A stretch of DNA of 26,184 nucleotides from the IMG/VR virus record IMGVR_UViG_3300037247_000589, positions 1-26,184 of that record, one strand, 5' to 3'. This document shows positions 5,718 to 13,061 of the stretch, one piece after another. Both the position numbers and the translations under genes were made by a program. Positions within the stretch are counted from its first letter, which is position 1; each line of letters begins with the position of its first letter. Below the pieces are notes generated by a model that had not been told where the DNA came from, did not search any database, and worked only from the letters and a program-made list of their open reading frames with translations. The stretch is from a virus.

Positions 5718-7895
5718 ATGGCAATAGGCTTAATAAAATTAAAAGAACTACACGACAAGGCTTATGAATTTAGCCAGACAACGAGAGATAATGCCAGTGA
5801 TGATTTAGTTTTTGCGTTCATCAATCAGTGGGATGCTGACTTTCTCACAAATTCAACTCTCGGATATCGTGGAGAGTTCGACGTATTAATCAAAGGCATT
5901 CGTCAAGTCCTTTCAGACCTTGCAGAAAATCCAATACAGCTTGACTTCGAACCAGTTGATCAGGAAAGACAAGATGCCGCCGAACTCCTTGATGGAATAT
6001 ACCGTACAGATGATAACAACAATCTATCCATAGAGTCCTACGAAAATGCAAAGCAAGAAGTTGTGGCCTGTGGTGTTGGTGCTTGGGAAATATTCACGGA
6101 ATATTCTTCACTCAGGACAAATAATAAAGACCAAGTTATAAGACGACGACCTATCTTTGAATCATGCAACACAGTTTTTTGGGATCCTAACGCAATACTT
6201 CTCGACAAATCTGATGCAAAATATGTATCTTACCTGAAAGCTTATTCAGCAGATGGATATAAGGATTTAGTTGAAGAATTAACCGGGGAAGAATTAGACT
6301 CTGTTAATGTCGCTGATTTTAAAAGCCCGAACCAATCATATACATTTCCATGGATAGAAGGCGACAGTGAAGTTATTTATGTTACCAACTTTTATTTCCG
6401 GGAAAAAATTAAAACCAAACTGATAACAATGACAAATCCGGTTGGAGATTCCTTTGAATTATTAGAGGAAAATCTTAAAGATATTTCTGATGATATGATG
6501 GATGAAGGATGGAACATTGAAGACGAAAAAGATATAACAGTTTGGCAAGTTACAAAATATATTGCCTCTGGTGCTGAAATTCTCAATGGTGAAATGGGAG
6601 ACGATGAAGAAAGACTTGGCGAGGTAATAGCCGGTGAATACATCCCAATCATTCCTGTCTACGGTCAGCACGCCGTAGTTGAGGGGAATGAGCATTATGA
6701 AGGATTAACCAGAAGGGCAAAAGATCCACAACGCTTGAGAAACTTTGCTCTTTCTTATATAGCAGATATTGTTTCCAGATCTTCAAGGCCTAAACCTATT
6801 TACTGGCAGGAACAAATTGCAGGTTTTGAAGCAATGTATTCAGAAAATGGAATTGATGATAATTTTCCTTATAGATTAATGAACATGAAAACCGCTAATG
6901 GAGAACATTTGCCATTATCACCAATTGGGGTTACTCCTGAACAACCAATGCCACAAGCTTTAGCTGCTCTCATCGGATTAACAAGAGAAGCCGTTGACGA
7001 CGTGGCAAACGCCGGAATGCCGCAAGATGTTTCCGACCCTGATGCATCCGGGAAAGCCATTAAATTATTACAAAGCCGGATAGATATGCAGGCGACTATC
7101 TATCAACAACATTACAAACATTCAAAACGTCATGATGGTGTTGTTTATGCTTCAATGGCTTCTGAAATATATGATGTTCCAAGGAAAGTTTCTCTAACGC
7201 TTAAAGATGGAACAAAAAAAGAGAGTGAGGTAATGCAAACAGTTGTAGATAAGGAAACAGGTAAAATTGTTGTGCTGAACGATCTCTCAAATACAGAATT
7301 TAATGTTACATCTACTGCCGGACCTTCTTACTCAAGCCAAAAAGAAGAGACTCAGGAAAAATTAGGGTTGATGATTCAAGGAATGCAACCCGGAGATCCA
7401 AAGCGAACAATCCTTGAATTAAAAATGTTAGAGGGTATGGACGGTGTTGATGTTGAAGATCTAAGAGATTATTCAAGAAAAGAATTAATACTATTAGGAG
7501 TGAGAAAGCCAGACACACCAGAAGAAGAGCAAATGTTGAAAGAATCCCAGGAAAAAGGCACAGAGCCTTCAGCCGAAATGCTAATGGGAATGGGTGAAAA
7601 GATGAAGGGTCAAGCCGCTCTTGAAAAGAATCAGATTGAATTAACAAAGATACAGTTGAATAGTAACAATGAAGAAATGAAAAGAACTGTTGACGGGTAC
7701 AAGATCAAGATAGAAGAACAAAAAGTACAAATAGAAGCACAGAAAGTACAGGCAGAAATAAGCAATAAAGAAGCCGACACTTTGAGCAAAAAGCTTGACA
7801 ACATCGCAAAAGAAAAAGAAGGTATAGAAATACCTGATATAATTCATGAAGACATGTCAGACGATCAACTTTATGATATTTTACTGGAGGCTTAA
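5718..7895 (+). CDS. Portal protein (P22 gp1-like)
   Basis: The dodecameric DNA gate at the head vertex. Starting at the ATG at 5718, which has GGAG 6 bases upstream, it is 725 aa, the same length as P22 gp1. The frame stays open to a TTG at 5676 but without a convincing ribosome site. P22-portal signatures include DDLVFAFINQWDADFLTNS, YRGEF, NPIQLDFEP, CGVGAWE, RRPIFE ... VFWDPNA and LDKSDAKYVSYL in the N-terminal half. The last 150 residues are a long charged helix region (EMLMGMGEKMKGQ, then KIKIEEQKVQIEAQKVQAE), corresponding to the P22 portal barrel. The 3' end lies in a 12-bp tandem duplication. Confidence 0.92.
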   Translation: MAIGLIKLKELHDKAYEFSQTTRDNASDDLVFAFINQWDADFLTNSTLGYRGEFDVLIKGIRQVLSDLAENPIQLDFEPVDQERQDAAELLDGIYRTDDNNNLSIESYENAKQEVVACGVGAWEIFTEYSSLRTNNKDQVIRRRPIFESCNTVFWDPNAILLDKSDAKYVSYLKAYSADGYKDLVEELTGEELDSVNVADFKSPNQSYTFPWIEGDSEVIYVTNFYFREKIKTKLITMTNPVGDSFELLEENLKDISDDMMDEGWNIEDEKDITVWQVTKYIASGAEILNGEMGDDEERLGEVIAGEYIPIIPVYGQHAVVEGNEHYEGLTRRAKDPQRLRNFALSYIADIVSRSSRPKPIYWQEQIAGFEAMYSENGIDDNFPYRLMNMKTANGEHLPLSPIGVTPEQPMPQALAALIGLTREAVDDVANAGMPQDVSDPDASGKAIKLLQSRIDMQATIYQQHYKHSKRHDGVVYASMASEIYDVPRKVSLTLKDGTKKESEVMQTVVDKETGKIVVLNDLSNTEFNVTSTAGPSYSSQKEETQEKLGLMIQGMQPGDPKRTILELKMLEGMDGVDVEDLRDYSRKELILLGVRKPDTPEEEQMLKESQEKGTEPSAEMLMGMGEKMKGQAALEKNQIELTKIQLNSNNEEMKRTVDGYKIKIEEQKVQIEAQKVQAEISNKEADTLSKKLDNIAKEKEGIEIPDIIHEDMSDDQLYDILLEA

Positions 7896-7909
7896 TTGGA
7901 GGCTTAATT
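7886..7909 (+). repeat. 12-bp tandem duplication carrying ribosome site and TTG
   Basis: GGAGGCTTAATT occurs twice in tandem at 7886-7897 and 7898-7909. Each copy contains a Shine-Dalgarno sequence, a TAA stop in one frame and a TT that completes a TTG with the next G. The first copy ends the portal gene and opens a three-codon frame (TTG GAG GCT TAA); the second initiates the 54-aa gene. Confidence 0.85.
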
Positions 7910-8072
7910 GGAAGAATTTAAAATATGGGTAGAAAAAAATGAACCTATGAAAGAAGCTCTTGAGCTAATGACGGACGAATGGATTGAAGATGGTTCTTAT
8001 TGCCAACAAACGGTTAAAGATCTAAGAGACTTATTAATACTATTAATACATGATCTGTCTGAAATAAGATAA
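7908..8072 (+). CDS. Small acidic protein (54 aa), TTG start
   Basis: A 54-aa acidic helical protein reading EEFKIWVEKNEPMKEALELM after the start, with a leucine/isoleucine-rich stretch (DLLILLIHDL) near the C-terminus. TTG is chosen because GGAGG lies 5 bases upstream and no ATG exists before residue 14. It directly follows the portal gene and precedes another TTG-started small gene by 12 bases. Function unknown. Confidence 0.55.
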   Translation: MEEFKIWVEKNEPMKEALELMTDEWIEDGSYCQQTVKDLRDLLILLIHDLSEIR

Positions 8073-8084
8073 TCGGAGATTTAA

Positions 8085-8285
8085 TTGAAAGTTGAAATTA
8101 AAAAGTATTTCCCATCAAGCGAACAAACATTTAATGATGGAAAGAAAAGATGGTTTGTGTCCAGACTCATTGAAAAAGCAAAAGATTTAACAATTGAAGA
8201 AATGCCATTGTCCGGTTTAAATACATATAATATTCATCCAATACTAGAGAACATGAATTCGTTCGTTGATTATGAGGCCAAATGA
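8085..8285 (+). CDS. Small unknown protein (66 aa), TTG start
   Basis: A 66-aa protein starting (M)KVEIKKYFPSSEQ and ending NMNSFVDYEAK. GGAG at 8075-8078 precedes the TTG by 6 bases. The MPLSGLNTYNIHP stretch in the second half has the look of a short conserved phage protein, but I cannot name a family. Its stop overlaps the next start by an ATGA. Confidence 0.55.
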   Translation: MKVEIKKYFPSSEQTFNDGKKRWFVSRLIEKAKDLTIEEMPLSGLNTYNIHPILENMNSFVDYEAK

Positions 8286-8419
8286 AAGAACTAATAAAAA
8301 TATTAACCGATTTAATAGCCAATAATTTCTATGGTAAAGTGACAATATCATTTGAAAATGGTAATATGACTTTGGTTAGGCAAGAGCAAACAATAAAACT
8401 TAAAAAGGAGCAACCTTAA
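8282..8419 (+). CDS. DUF2292/YezD-like mini-protein (45 aa)
   Basis: A 45-aa protein: helix MKELIKILTDLIANN, then FYGKVTISFENGNMTLVRQE and QTIKL. This helix plus three short strands with YG.VTI...GN....... KL resembles the small DUF2292 (YezD-like) family found in Firmicutes and many phages; function unknown. The start overlaps the upstream stop (ATGA) and its stop is directly followed by the next ATG, so it is translationally coupled on both sides. The match rests on pattern only. Confidence 0.55.
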   Translation: MKELIKILTDLIANNFYGKVTISFENGNMTLVRQEQTIKLKKEQP

Positions 8420-8617
8420 ATGGAAGAATATCAAGAGAGAGTAGTGGCAGAAAGAAAAGAGCTTGAGTCAAAAATTGATAAGCTTGATAATTTTATTAAA
8501 AGTGATGCTTATAACAAACTTGGTGACATAGATAGAGTTTTGTTAGTTAGGCAGCTGAGTGCCATGAATATGTATTCAAATGTTTTACAGGAAAGAATAG
8601 ATTATTTTAAAAGATAG
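8420..8617 (+). CDS. crAss001_48-related small helical phage protein
   Basis: A 65-aa helical protein: MEEYQERVVAERKELESKID, then KLDNFIKSDAY, RVLLVRQLSAMNMYSNVLQERI. The pattern YQ.RV..E..EL..KI.KL..FI ... L..QL..M..YS..L..RI is that of a widespread phage family labelled crAss001_48-related protein in domain databases; its function is not known. GGAG lies about 10 bases before the ATG, inside the previous gene. A strong terminator follows at 8649. Confidence 0.6.
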   Translation: MEEYQERVVAERKELESKIDKLDNFIKSDAYNKLGDIDRVLLVRQLSAMNMYSNVLQERIDYFKR

Positions 8618-8648
8618 AAATTAGCAATAAATAGGTATTGAAAAAATC

Positions 8649-8711
8649 AAGCCTGTTAAATCTTAATTAGACACTTAAAATGTGTATCTTGAGAATTAAC
8701 AGGCTTTTTTT
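8649..8711 (+). terminator. Rho-independent terminator inside the structural gene run
   Basis: AAGCCTGTTAA (8649-8659) and TTAACAGGCTT (8696-8706) form an 11-bp perfect stem around a 36-base loop that contains an imperfect inner pair (GACAC with GTGT). Seven Ts run from 8705 to 8711. It would end or attenuate transcription between the portal group and the scaffold/coat group. Confidence 0.75.
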
Positions 8712-8788
8712 ATTTACGGAGGCGACCCGGTTAAACGCAATTTACTTGTGAATACACAAGGCAACCTAACATGTGGGAGCTTTAAAAC
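8712..8788 (+). promoter_or_regulatory. Scaffold/coat leader with possible RNA structure
   Basis: A 77-base non-coding leader between the terminator and the scaffold start. It contains a perfect CTTGTG/CACAAG hairpin with AATA loop (8745-8760), flanked by GGTT (8729-8732) and AACC (8763-8766), which can close a multi-helix element. The GGGAG at 8775-8779 is the scaffold ribosome site. No good sigma70 promoter is seen; a TTGTGA/TAACAT pair has a 15-base spacer and is weak. GC content is higher than in the surroundings. Confidence 0.4.
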
Positions 8789-9715
8789 ATGGGCGCAAAA
8801 AATGAAGAAGATGTGAACGTTGAAGAAGAGGAAGTTGTCGAGGAAGAGATTGAATCTGAAGAAGATCTTGAAACAGATTTAGAAAACGGCGACGATGATG
8901 ATGGAGAAAAAACCATTGAGCCTTGGGAAGAAGAACTTGAAGAGAAACCCGTAACGGTCAACGCTCAGATTAAACAGCGGAGGAAATTTCAGAAGAGAGA
9001 AGAAGTCATTAAAGCCGAAAATATGGCTCTTAAAGCTGAAAATGAAAAGCTGAAAAACTCCGGCACACAAAATAAAACCACTCTTCCACAAGAAGAGGAT
9101 TTCGATACCTGGGAAGAATTCAAAGAAGCTGAGGGAAAATATACTCAGGATCTTATTAAATCCCAGATAAATACTGAATCACAAAAAGCAGTTGACAGAA
9201 AGATTCAGGAGAGCGTTGAGAAAGAAGTCGGAAATCATTACACCCGTGTTGATAGTTTCTTGCAAGAGAGTGGAATTAAGCAAGAGATTTATGACAAGTC
9301 TGATGAAACAGTTAGGCAGGTTATAGAGGATATTATTCCCGGTGGTGGTGATAACATTTTTGAAGCCTTGATTAGTAAAATGGGTGAAGGTTCAGAAAAA
9401 GTAACTTATTTTATTGGCAGAAATAAAGCTGAGTTTCAATCAAAATTAATGTCTGACAAGACAGGGATTGAGGCGGCAATTTATTTAGGCCGTAAACTTG
9501 AACAATTTAATAATAGCTCAACCAAAAAAAGGAAGTCAAAAGCACCTGCTCCGGCTTCAAATGCTAATGGTGATGCCTCTGTGAAAGTCGTCTCTGCAAG
9601 CGGGAAAGCGTTTAAAAAGAAATACGATGCTCTCCACAAATCAAAGGACACAACAGTTGCATTTAATGTTAGACAAGAGGCAAGAAGAGCAGGGGTTGAC
9701 GTTTCCAGTTGGTAG
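8789..9715 (+). CDS. Scaffolding protein (P22 gp8-like)
   Basis: A 308-aa protein at the scaffold position (P22 gp8 is 303 aa). The first 60 residues are extremely acidic (runs of Glu and Asp), the middle is coiled coil (residues about 65-100 and 120-165), and the C-terminus is basic with KKRKSKAPAPASN and a final helical part ending RQEARRAGVDVSSW. A basic helical C-terminus that binds coat is the P22 pattern. It guides procapsid assembly and leaves before packaging. The ATG at 8789 has GGGAG 9 bases upstream. The identification rests on composition, length and position directly before coat. Confidence 0.85.
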   Translation: MGAKNEEDVNVEEEEVVEEEIESEEDLETDLENGDDDDGEKTIEPWEEELEEKPVTVNAQIKQRRKFQKREEVIKAENMALKAENEKLKNSGTQNKTTLPQEEDFDTWEEFKEAEGKYTQDLIKSQINTESQKAVDRKIQESVEKEVGNHYTRVDSFLQESGIKQEIYDKSDETVRQVIEDIIPGGGDNIFEALISKMGEGSEKVTYFIGRNKAEFQSKLMSDKTGIEAAIYLGRKLEQFNNSSTKKRKSKAPAPASNANGDASVKVVSASGKAFKKKYDALHKSKDTTVAFNVRQEARRAGVDVSSW

Positions 9716-9740
9716 AGCCTTGATATAAGGAGTACTAAAA

Positions 9741-11021
9741 ATGGCAAGTTTAACCGCAAAGAGTGCCGAGGTGATGTTCGAAAAGGCCTTAGAAACTCAT
9801 GAAGAGCAAATGGATTTACTTCCTTTGGTTGATTTTGTTCAGCCAGATGGAGCACAGCAGCAAAATTCAGGTAATGTGATATGGACACCTGTACAGCAAC
9901 ACGCTCCTGTTATTTCTGGATGGGATTTAACCGGACAGGAAACAGGTATAATTGAAGAAGAATACCCAATGATTCTTGGCGTCCCTTCAAATGATTTTGT
10001 TCAGGTTCGAGCAGATGATTTGAGAGATAAGCGTTTTTGGGAAAAAAGAGGTAAGACTTCAGGCCGTCGTCAGGTTTCAGAACTTAATAAACAACTTGCT
10101 ATTGCTGCTATGAATCAAGCCGGTATGTTTATCAGGTCTAACGCCGCAGATGGTTATTCGTTCATTGCAGAGGCACAAGCCCTGATGAATGAGCGTCAAT
10201 TAACTGATAATGGTCGTTGCTTTATTTTGAATGACCGTGACCAGTTAAAATTCAGCAAGGATCTTGCCGGAAAGCAAACCATGCAAGGCCGCCCAGAAAA
10301 TGAAGCATGGTCAAAGGGACAAATAGGGGCTAACGTTGCTGATTTTAATATCTTCACCAGTTCAGCGTTGCCAAATCTTGATGGTGGTTCAAGTCCAGCG
10401 GTCACTGTTACAGGGAATCATTCCTTTGCCCCTGAAAGTGGTTCCGTGGATGAAGCAGCGGGAACGGCAACAAATGTTGATTATAGGAACGGTACACTTA
10501 TTGTAAGTGATTCATCCGATTACACTGTTGGCGATAAGTTTATTGCTTCAAATTCTGGTGTTCCCGTGAAAGCTATAGGGTTAGAGGATAAAAACGACAC
10601 CGGACAGGCAATGACATTTACCATCAAGTCAATCACAGATGGGACACACATTGTTATTTCACCGAAGCCAATCGCCGCCGATGATGCTGCACTTTCAACT
10701 CTTGAAAAAGCATACGCAAACGTTGACACAACTATTCTCAACGCTGCGACTCTGACCAGAATGAACATTGACACAGCAAATAAAGTTAATTTGTTTTGGG
10801 ATAAAGAAGCCATTCAGGTTTGTGGTGGAACAATCCCCGCCAATTTATTTGCAGAGTTCGACGGAATGAAAGAGCTTTCTTCAACAATGCCAAATGGGCA
10901 GACAATGTATATGTTTTATGATGGAAGTATTTCCACCATGAACTTTAGATATCGCTTATTCACATGGTATGGAATAACGATAGCTAACCCAAGTGCGGTT
11001 GGTGTTGCAGTAACTTATTAA
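9741..11021 (+). CDS. Major capsid protein (P22 gp5-like)
   Basis: A 426-aa coat protein (P22 gp5 is 430 aa) with the HK97 fold expected. The N-terminus MASLTAKSAEVMFEKALETH, then DLLPLVDFVQPDGAQQQ and a conserved WTPVQQHAPVISGWDLTGQE region match P22-type coats. Residues about 220-340 form an inserted beta-rich domain (NGTLIVSDSSDYTVGDKFIA, VKAIGLEDKN, TFTIKSITDGTHIVISP), which corresponds to the P22 I-domain. The C-terminal part has the TRMNIDTANKVNLFWDKEAI and MNFRYRLFTWYGITIANP strands. AAGGAG lies 8 bases before the ATG. The scaffold gene ends 26 bases upstream. Confidence 0.92.
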   Translation: MASLTAKSAEVMFEKALETHEEQMDLLPLVDFVQPDGAQQQNSGNVIWTPVQQHAPVISGWDLTGQETGIIEEEYPMILGVPSNDFVQVRADDLRDKRFWEKRGKTSGRRQVSELNKQLAIAAMNQAGMFIRSNAADGYSFIAEAQALMNERQLTDNGRCFILNDRDQLKFSKDLAGKQTMQGRPENEAWSKGQIGANVADFNIFTSSALPNLDGGSSPAVTVTGNHSFAPESGSVDEAAGTATNVDYRNGTLIVSDSSDYTVGDKFIASNSGVPVKAIGLEDKNDTGQAMTFTIKSITDGTHIVISPKPIAADDAALSTLEKAYANVDTTILNAATLTRMNIDTANKVNLFWDKEAIQVCGGTIPANLFAEFDGMKELSSTMPNGQTMYMFYDGSISTMNFRYRLFTWYGITIANPSAVGVAVTY

Positions 11022-11054
11022 TATATGGGGAAACCCTTTGAAAAGGAGTACGTT

Positions 11055-11429
11055 ATGGGTACTAATAAATGTACACATTTTGAATTTTTCCACCACTCGC
11101 TCACCACTGAATATGATGATGGCGGGAGCAAGGCAATGATAGCGGATGCGCTTGTTATTCCGTTAACACACCCATTTATATTAAAAGTAACTGGTGGTGA
11201 CGCTGAAGCCTTAACACTTGCCAATGGTGTACCAGGGCAAACAGTAACAATTAATCTTATTACTGATGGTGGTGGTGATGCAACTATTACACCAGCAACC
11301 TCCACAGGCTTTTCAACTGTTGTGCTTGCTGATGCTGGCGATCAGGTAGAGTTCGGCTATGTAGACGATACAGTTGGTTGGAAAATTAATAATTGCCATG
11401 GTTTCTCAGCCCCACCGGTTGTGGCATAA
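11055..11429 (+). CDS. Capsid decoration-type beta protein (124 aa)
   Basis: A 124-aa beta-rich protein. The segment ALTLANGVPGQTVTINL, DGGGDATITPATSTGFST and VVLADAGDQVEFGYVDDTVGW is a beta-sandwich pattern that I know from many environmental phage structural proteins next to coat genes. It probably binds the outer capsid surface. The frame is open from 11025, but AAGGAG at 11043-11048 precedes the ATG at 11055, so the shorter form is preferred. A hairpin without T-run follows the stop. Confidence 0.6.
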   Translation: MGTNKCTHFEFFHHSLTTEYDDGGSKAMIADALVIPLTHPFILKVTGGDAEALTLANGVPGQTVTINLITDGGGDATITPATSTGFSTVVLADAGDQVEFGYVDDTVGWKINNCHGFSAPPVVA

Positions 11430-11442
11430 ACAATAATCCTTT

Positions 11443-11463
11443 GGGGGAATTAAAAACTCCCCC
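11443..11463 (+). other. Intergenic hairpin (GGGGGA/TCCCCC)
   Basis: A 6-bp G/C-rich stem with a 9-base loop between two structural genes. No T-run follows on the plus strand, so readthrough is expected. It may stabilise the 3' end of the coat mRNA or set relative levels. Confidence 0.5.
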
Positions 11464-11487
11464 TCAGAACAAAGGAGATTTTAAAAA

Positions 11488-12453
11488 ATGTCAAGAAAAA
11501 GAGATTTTTATCACACAGGTATACAGGTAAGTAGAAGTACGATGAATAGCTTGGTTGATGGTATGGGGCCAGGGAACATATATTTTGTGGATTATGGAAA
11601 AGGTTCTGACCAGAATGACGGTTTGACTTGGGCAACTGCATTTAGGACGTATAGCAAAGCTATTGACGAGGCAAAAACAAATAATAATGATATAATCAAT
11701 CTTAATGGTATTTCTACTATTATAGAGGCAGCCATGGTCACGCTTTCAAAAAGCCGTATTCATACTATAGGCTGGAATGGAATGCTCGGTCATTATGGGC
11801 AAGGTGCAAAAATAAGTGTTGGCGTTACCACTGCCGCAACTGATATTGCAACTTTCAAAAATACAGGTGTTAGGAATACTTTTACCGGTATCAAATTTAT
11901 AAACGAAAATACGGTTGCGGAAGGGCTTTATTCTGTTGCTGAAGCCGGAGAATTTGCAAGGTATTTTAATTGTGAACTTTATAAAAGCACTGACCTTGAT
12001 GATGCGGATGCCGCTGAACTTCTTTTGAATGGTGATAGCGCCATGTTTTATGATTGTACAATTGGAAGTTCTGCAAATGAAACGGGAAATATCAGAGCGA
12101 ATGTTCTTGTGACTGCCATACTTGACGGAAAGAAATGCCGTGATACATACTTTGAAAATTGTATCTTTCTCGGAAAAGCTGACGATACAGACAAGGTTTT
12201 TGTTTATGGAGCAAATGCCACAGATGTTGAGAGAATGTTTCTCATGAACAGATGTAAATTTTTTAATAATCCTCTTTCTGCCGGAACCCCTGCTCACGCT
12301 GTTGGTTTTGGAGCGGCACAAACCGAGGGTGCTGTGGTGCTTGAGGATTGCATATCTGTTGATTGCACCGTTATGGCTGAAGCATCAAGAAATATTTATG
12401 TTACTGGTGCGGTTCCAACATTTGCCACAACCGGTGTTTCAAAATCTGCATAA
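11488..12453 (+). CDS. Right-handed beta-helix structural protein
   Basis: A 321-aa protein with a pectin-lyase-like beta-helix look. An N-terminal IYFVDYGKGSDQNDGLTWAT and AFRTYSKAIDEA match the entry motif of parallel beta-helix proteins (D..GSD.NDG.SW.TAF.T...AI..A). Repeating strands follow with Asn/Cys ladders (YFNCELYKS, FYDCTIGSS, YFENCIFLG, LMNRCKFFNNP, LEDCISVDC), about 20-25 residues apart. There is no catalytic motif that I can name. Located after coat and a decoration-like protein, it is best read as a capsid-attached structure and not the host-recognition spike, which is encoded at 23069. GGAG precedes the ATG. Confidence 0.7.
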   Translation: MSRKRDFYHTGIQVSRSTMNSLVDGMGPGNIYFVDYGKGSDQNDGLTWATAFRTYSKAIDEAKTNNNDIINLNGISTIIEAAMVTLSKSRIHTIGWNGMLGHYGQGAKISVGVTTAATDIATFKNTGVRNTFTGIKFINENTVAEGLYSVAEAGEFARYFNCELYKSTDLDDADAAELLLNGDSAMFYDCTIGSSANETGNIRANVLVTAILDGKKCRDTYFENCIFLGKADDTDKVFVYGANATDVERMFLMNRCKFFNNPLSAGTPAHAVGFGAAQTEGAVVLEDCISVDCTVMAEASRNIYVTGAVPTFATTGVSKSA

Positions 12454-12460
12454 TAAAAAA

Positions 12461-12488
12461 ATGTGTCAGTATTAATTTGCTGACACAT
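12461..12488. other. Hairpin before the zinc-finger gene
   Basis: ATGTGTCAG (12461-12469) and CTGACACAT (12480-12488) form a perfect 9-bp stem with a 10-base loop. On the plus strand no T-run follows and the AAGGAGG ribosome site begins six bases after it. On the minus strand the stem is followed by seven Ts, so it could end antisense transcription. Confidence 0.55.
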
Positions 12489-12506
12489 AACATAAGGAGG
12501 TTTCTG

Positions 12507-13058
12507 TTGAGTATCTTACACTATAAAAAAGGCACGGAAAAAGATCCGGCCATAGACGGTTTGCATTGTGAGATCAGGAGAATAGACCCAACATATAGCA
12601 TTCAACCTGAAAAAGGGTGGCACATGTCACCGGAGGAAGCCCATGGCATTAAAAAAGAGATCACGGAAGAAAAATACAAAGTATCCGAAAATGAAACAGA
12701 AGAAAAAACCGGCAAAAAAGAAGTATTAAAAAATACAATTGTTTCAGCTATGGAATTGAATCAAGAAAAGATGAATGATTTTTTTGAACCTGAAATAGAT
12801 TCACTCGATGAAAATAAAGCCTTTGAAGATATGGTTATTCCAGAAGAAAAAGTTTTAACTCCTGAAGATGAAGCTGATTCTTGTGAACCAAAAGTTGATG
12901 AAACCGCAGGGTTAGAAACTCCTCAACCCAGAACCCGAAAGCAATTTAAGTGCAAAGGTTGTGGGAAAAGAAAAAACCGGTTTGAAGACACTATTGTATT
13001 AAATTATTCCGGTGACAGGTTTTGCTCCGAAAAGTGTAAAAAAAATTACAAGGAATAA
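12507..13058 (+). CDS. Zinc-finger protein in the head gene cluster, TTG start
   Basis: A 183-aa protein. N-terminal residues 1-45 are a small globular part (SILHYKKGTEKDPAIDGLHC ... GWHMSPEEAHG), the middle is acidic and disordered, and the C-terminus carries CKGCGKRKNRFED and FCSEKCKKNY, a C-x2-C ... C-x3-C knuckle of TRASH/MYM type. The TTG at 12507 follows AAGGAGG by 6 bases, one of the best ribosome sites in the window; the frame is open upstream to 12477 through the hairpin and is not needed. It lies directly before the gp4-like gene. The role in the virion or in assembly is unknown. Confidence 0.65.
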   Translation: MSILHYKKGTEKDPAIDGLHCEIRRIDPTYSIQPEKGWHMSPEEAHGIKKEITEEKYKVSENETEEKTGKKEVLKNTIVSAMELNQEKMNDFFEPEIDSLDENKAFEDMVIPEEKVLTPEDEADSCEPKVDETAGLETPQPRTRKQFKCKGCGKRKNRFEDTIVLNYSGDRFCSEKCKKNYKE

Positions 13059-13061
13059 GAA

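Noticed and set aside
8741-8770. Hairpin CTTGTG/CACAAG considered as a tRNA or known riboswitch
   Set aside because: No cloverleaf, no T-arm GTTC pattern and no known riboswitch core could be fitted; kept only as a possible structured leader.
11746-12321. A 191-codon open frame on the minus strand
   Set aside because: Antisense to the beta-helix protein gene; low-complexity translation rich in Ser, Ile and Lys with no family signal.
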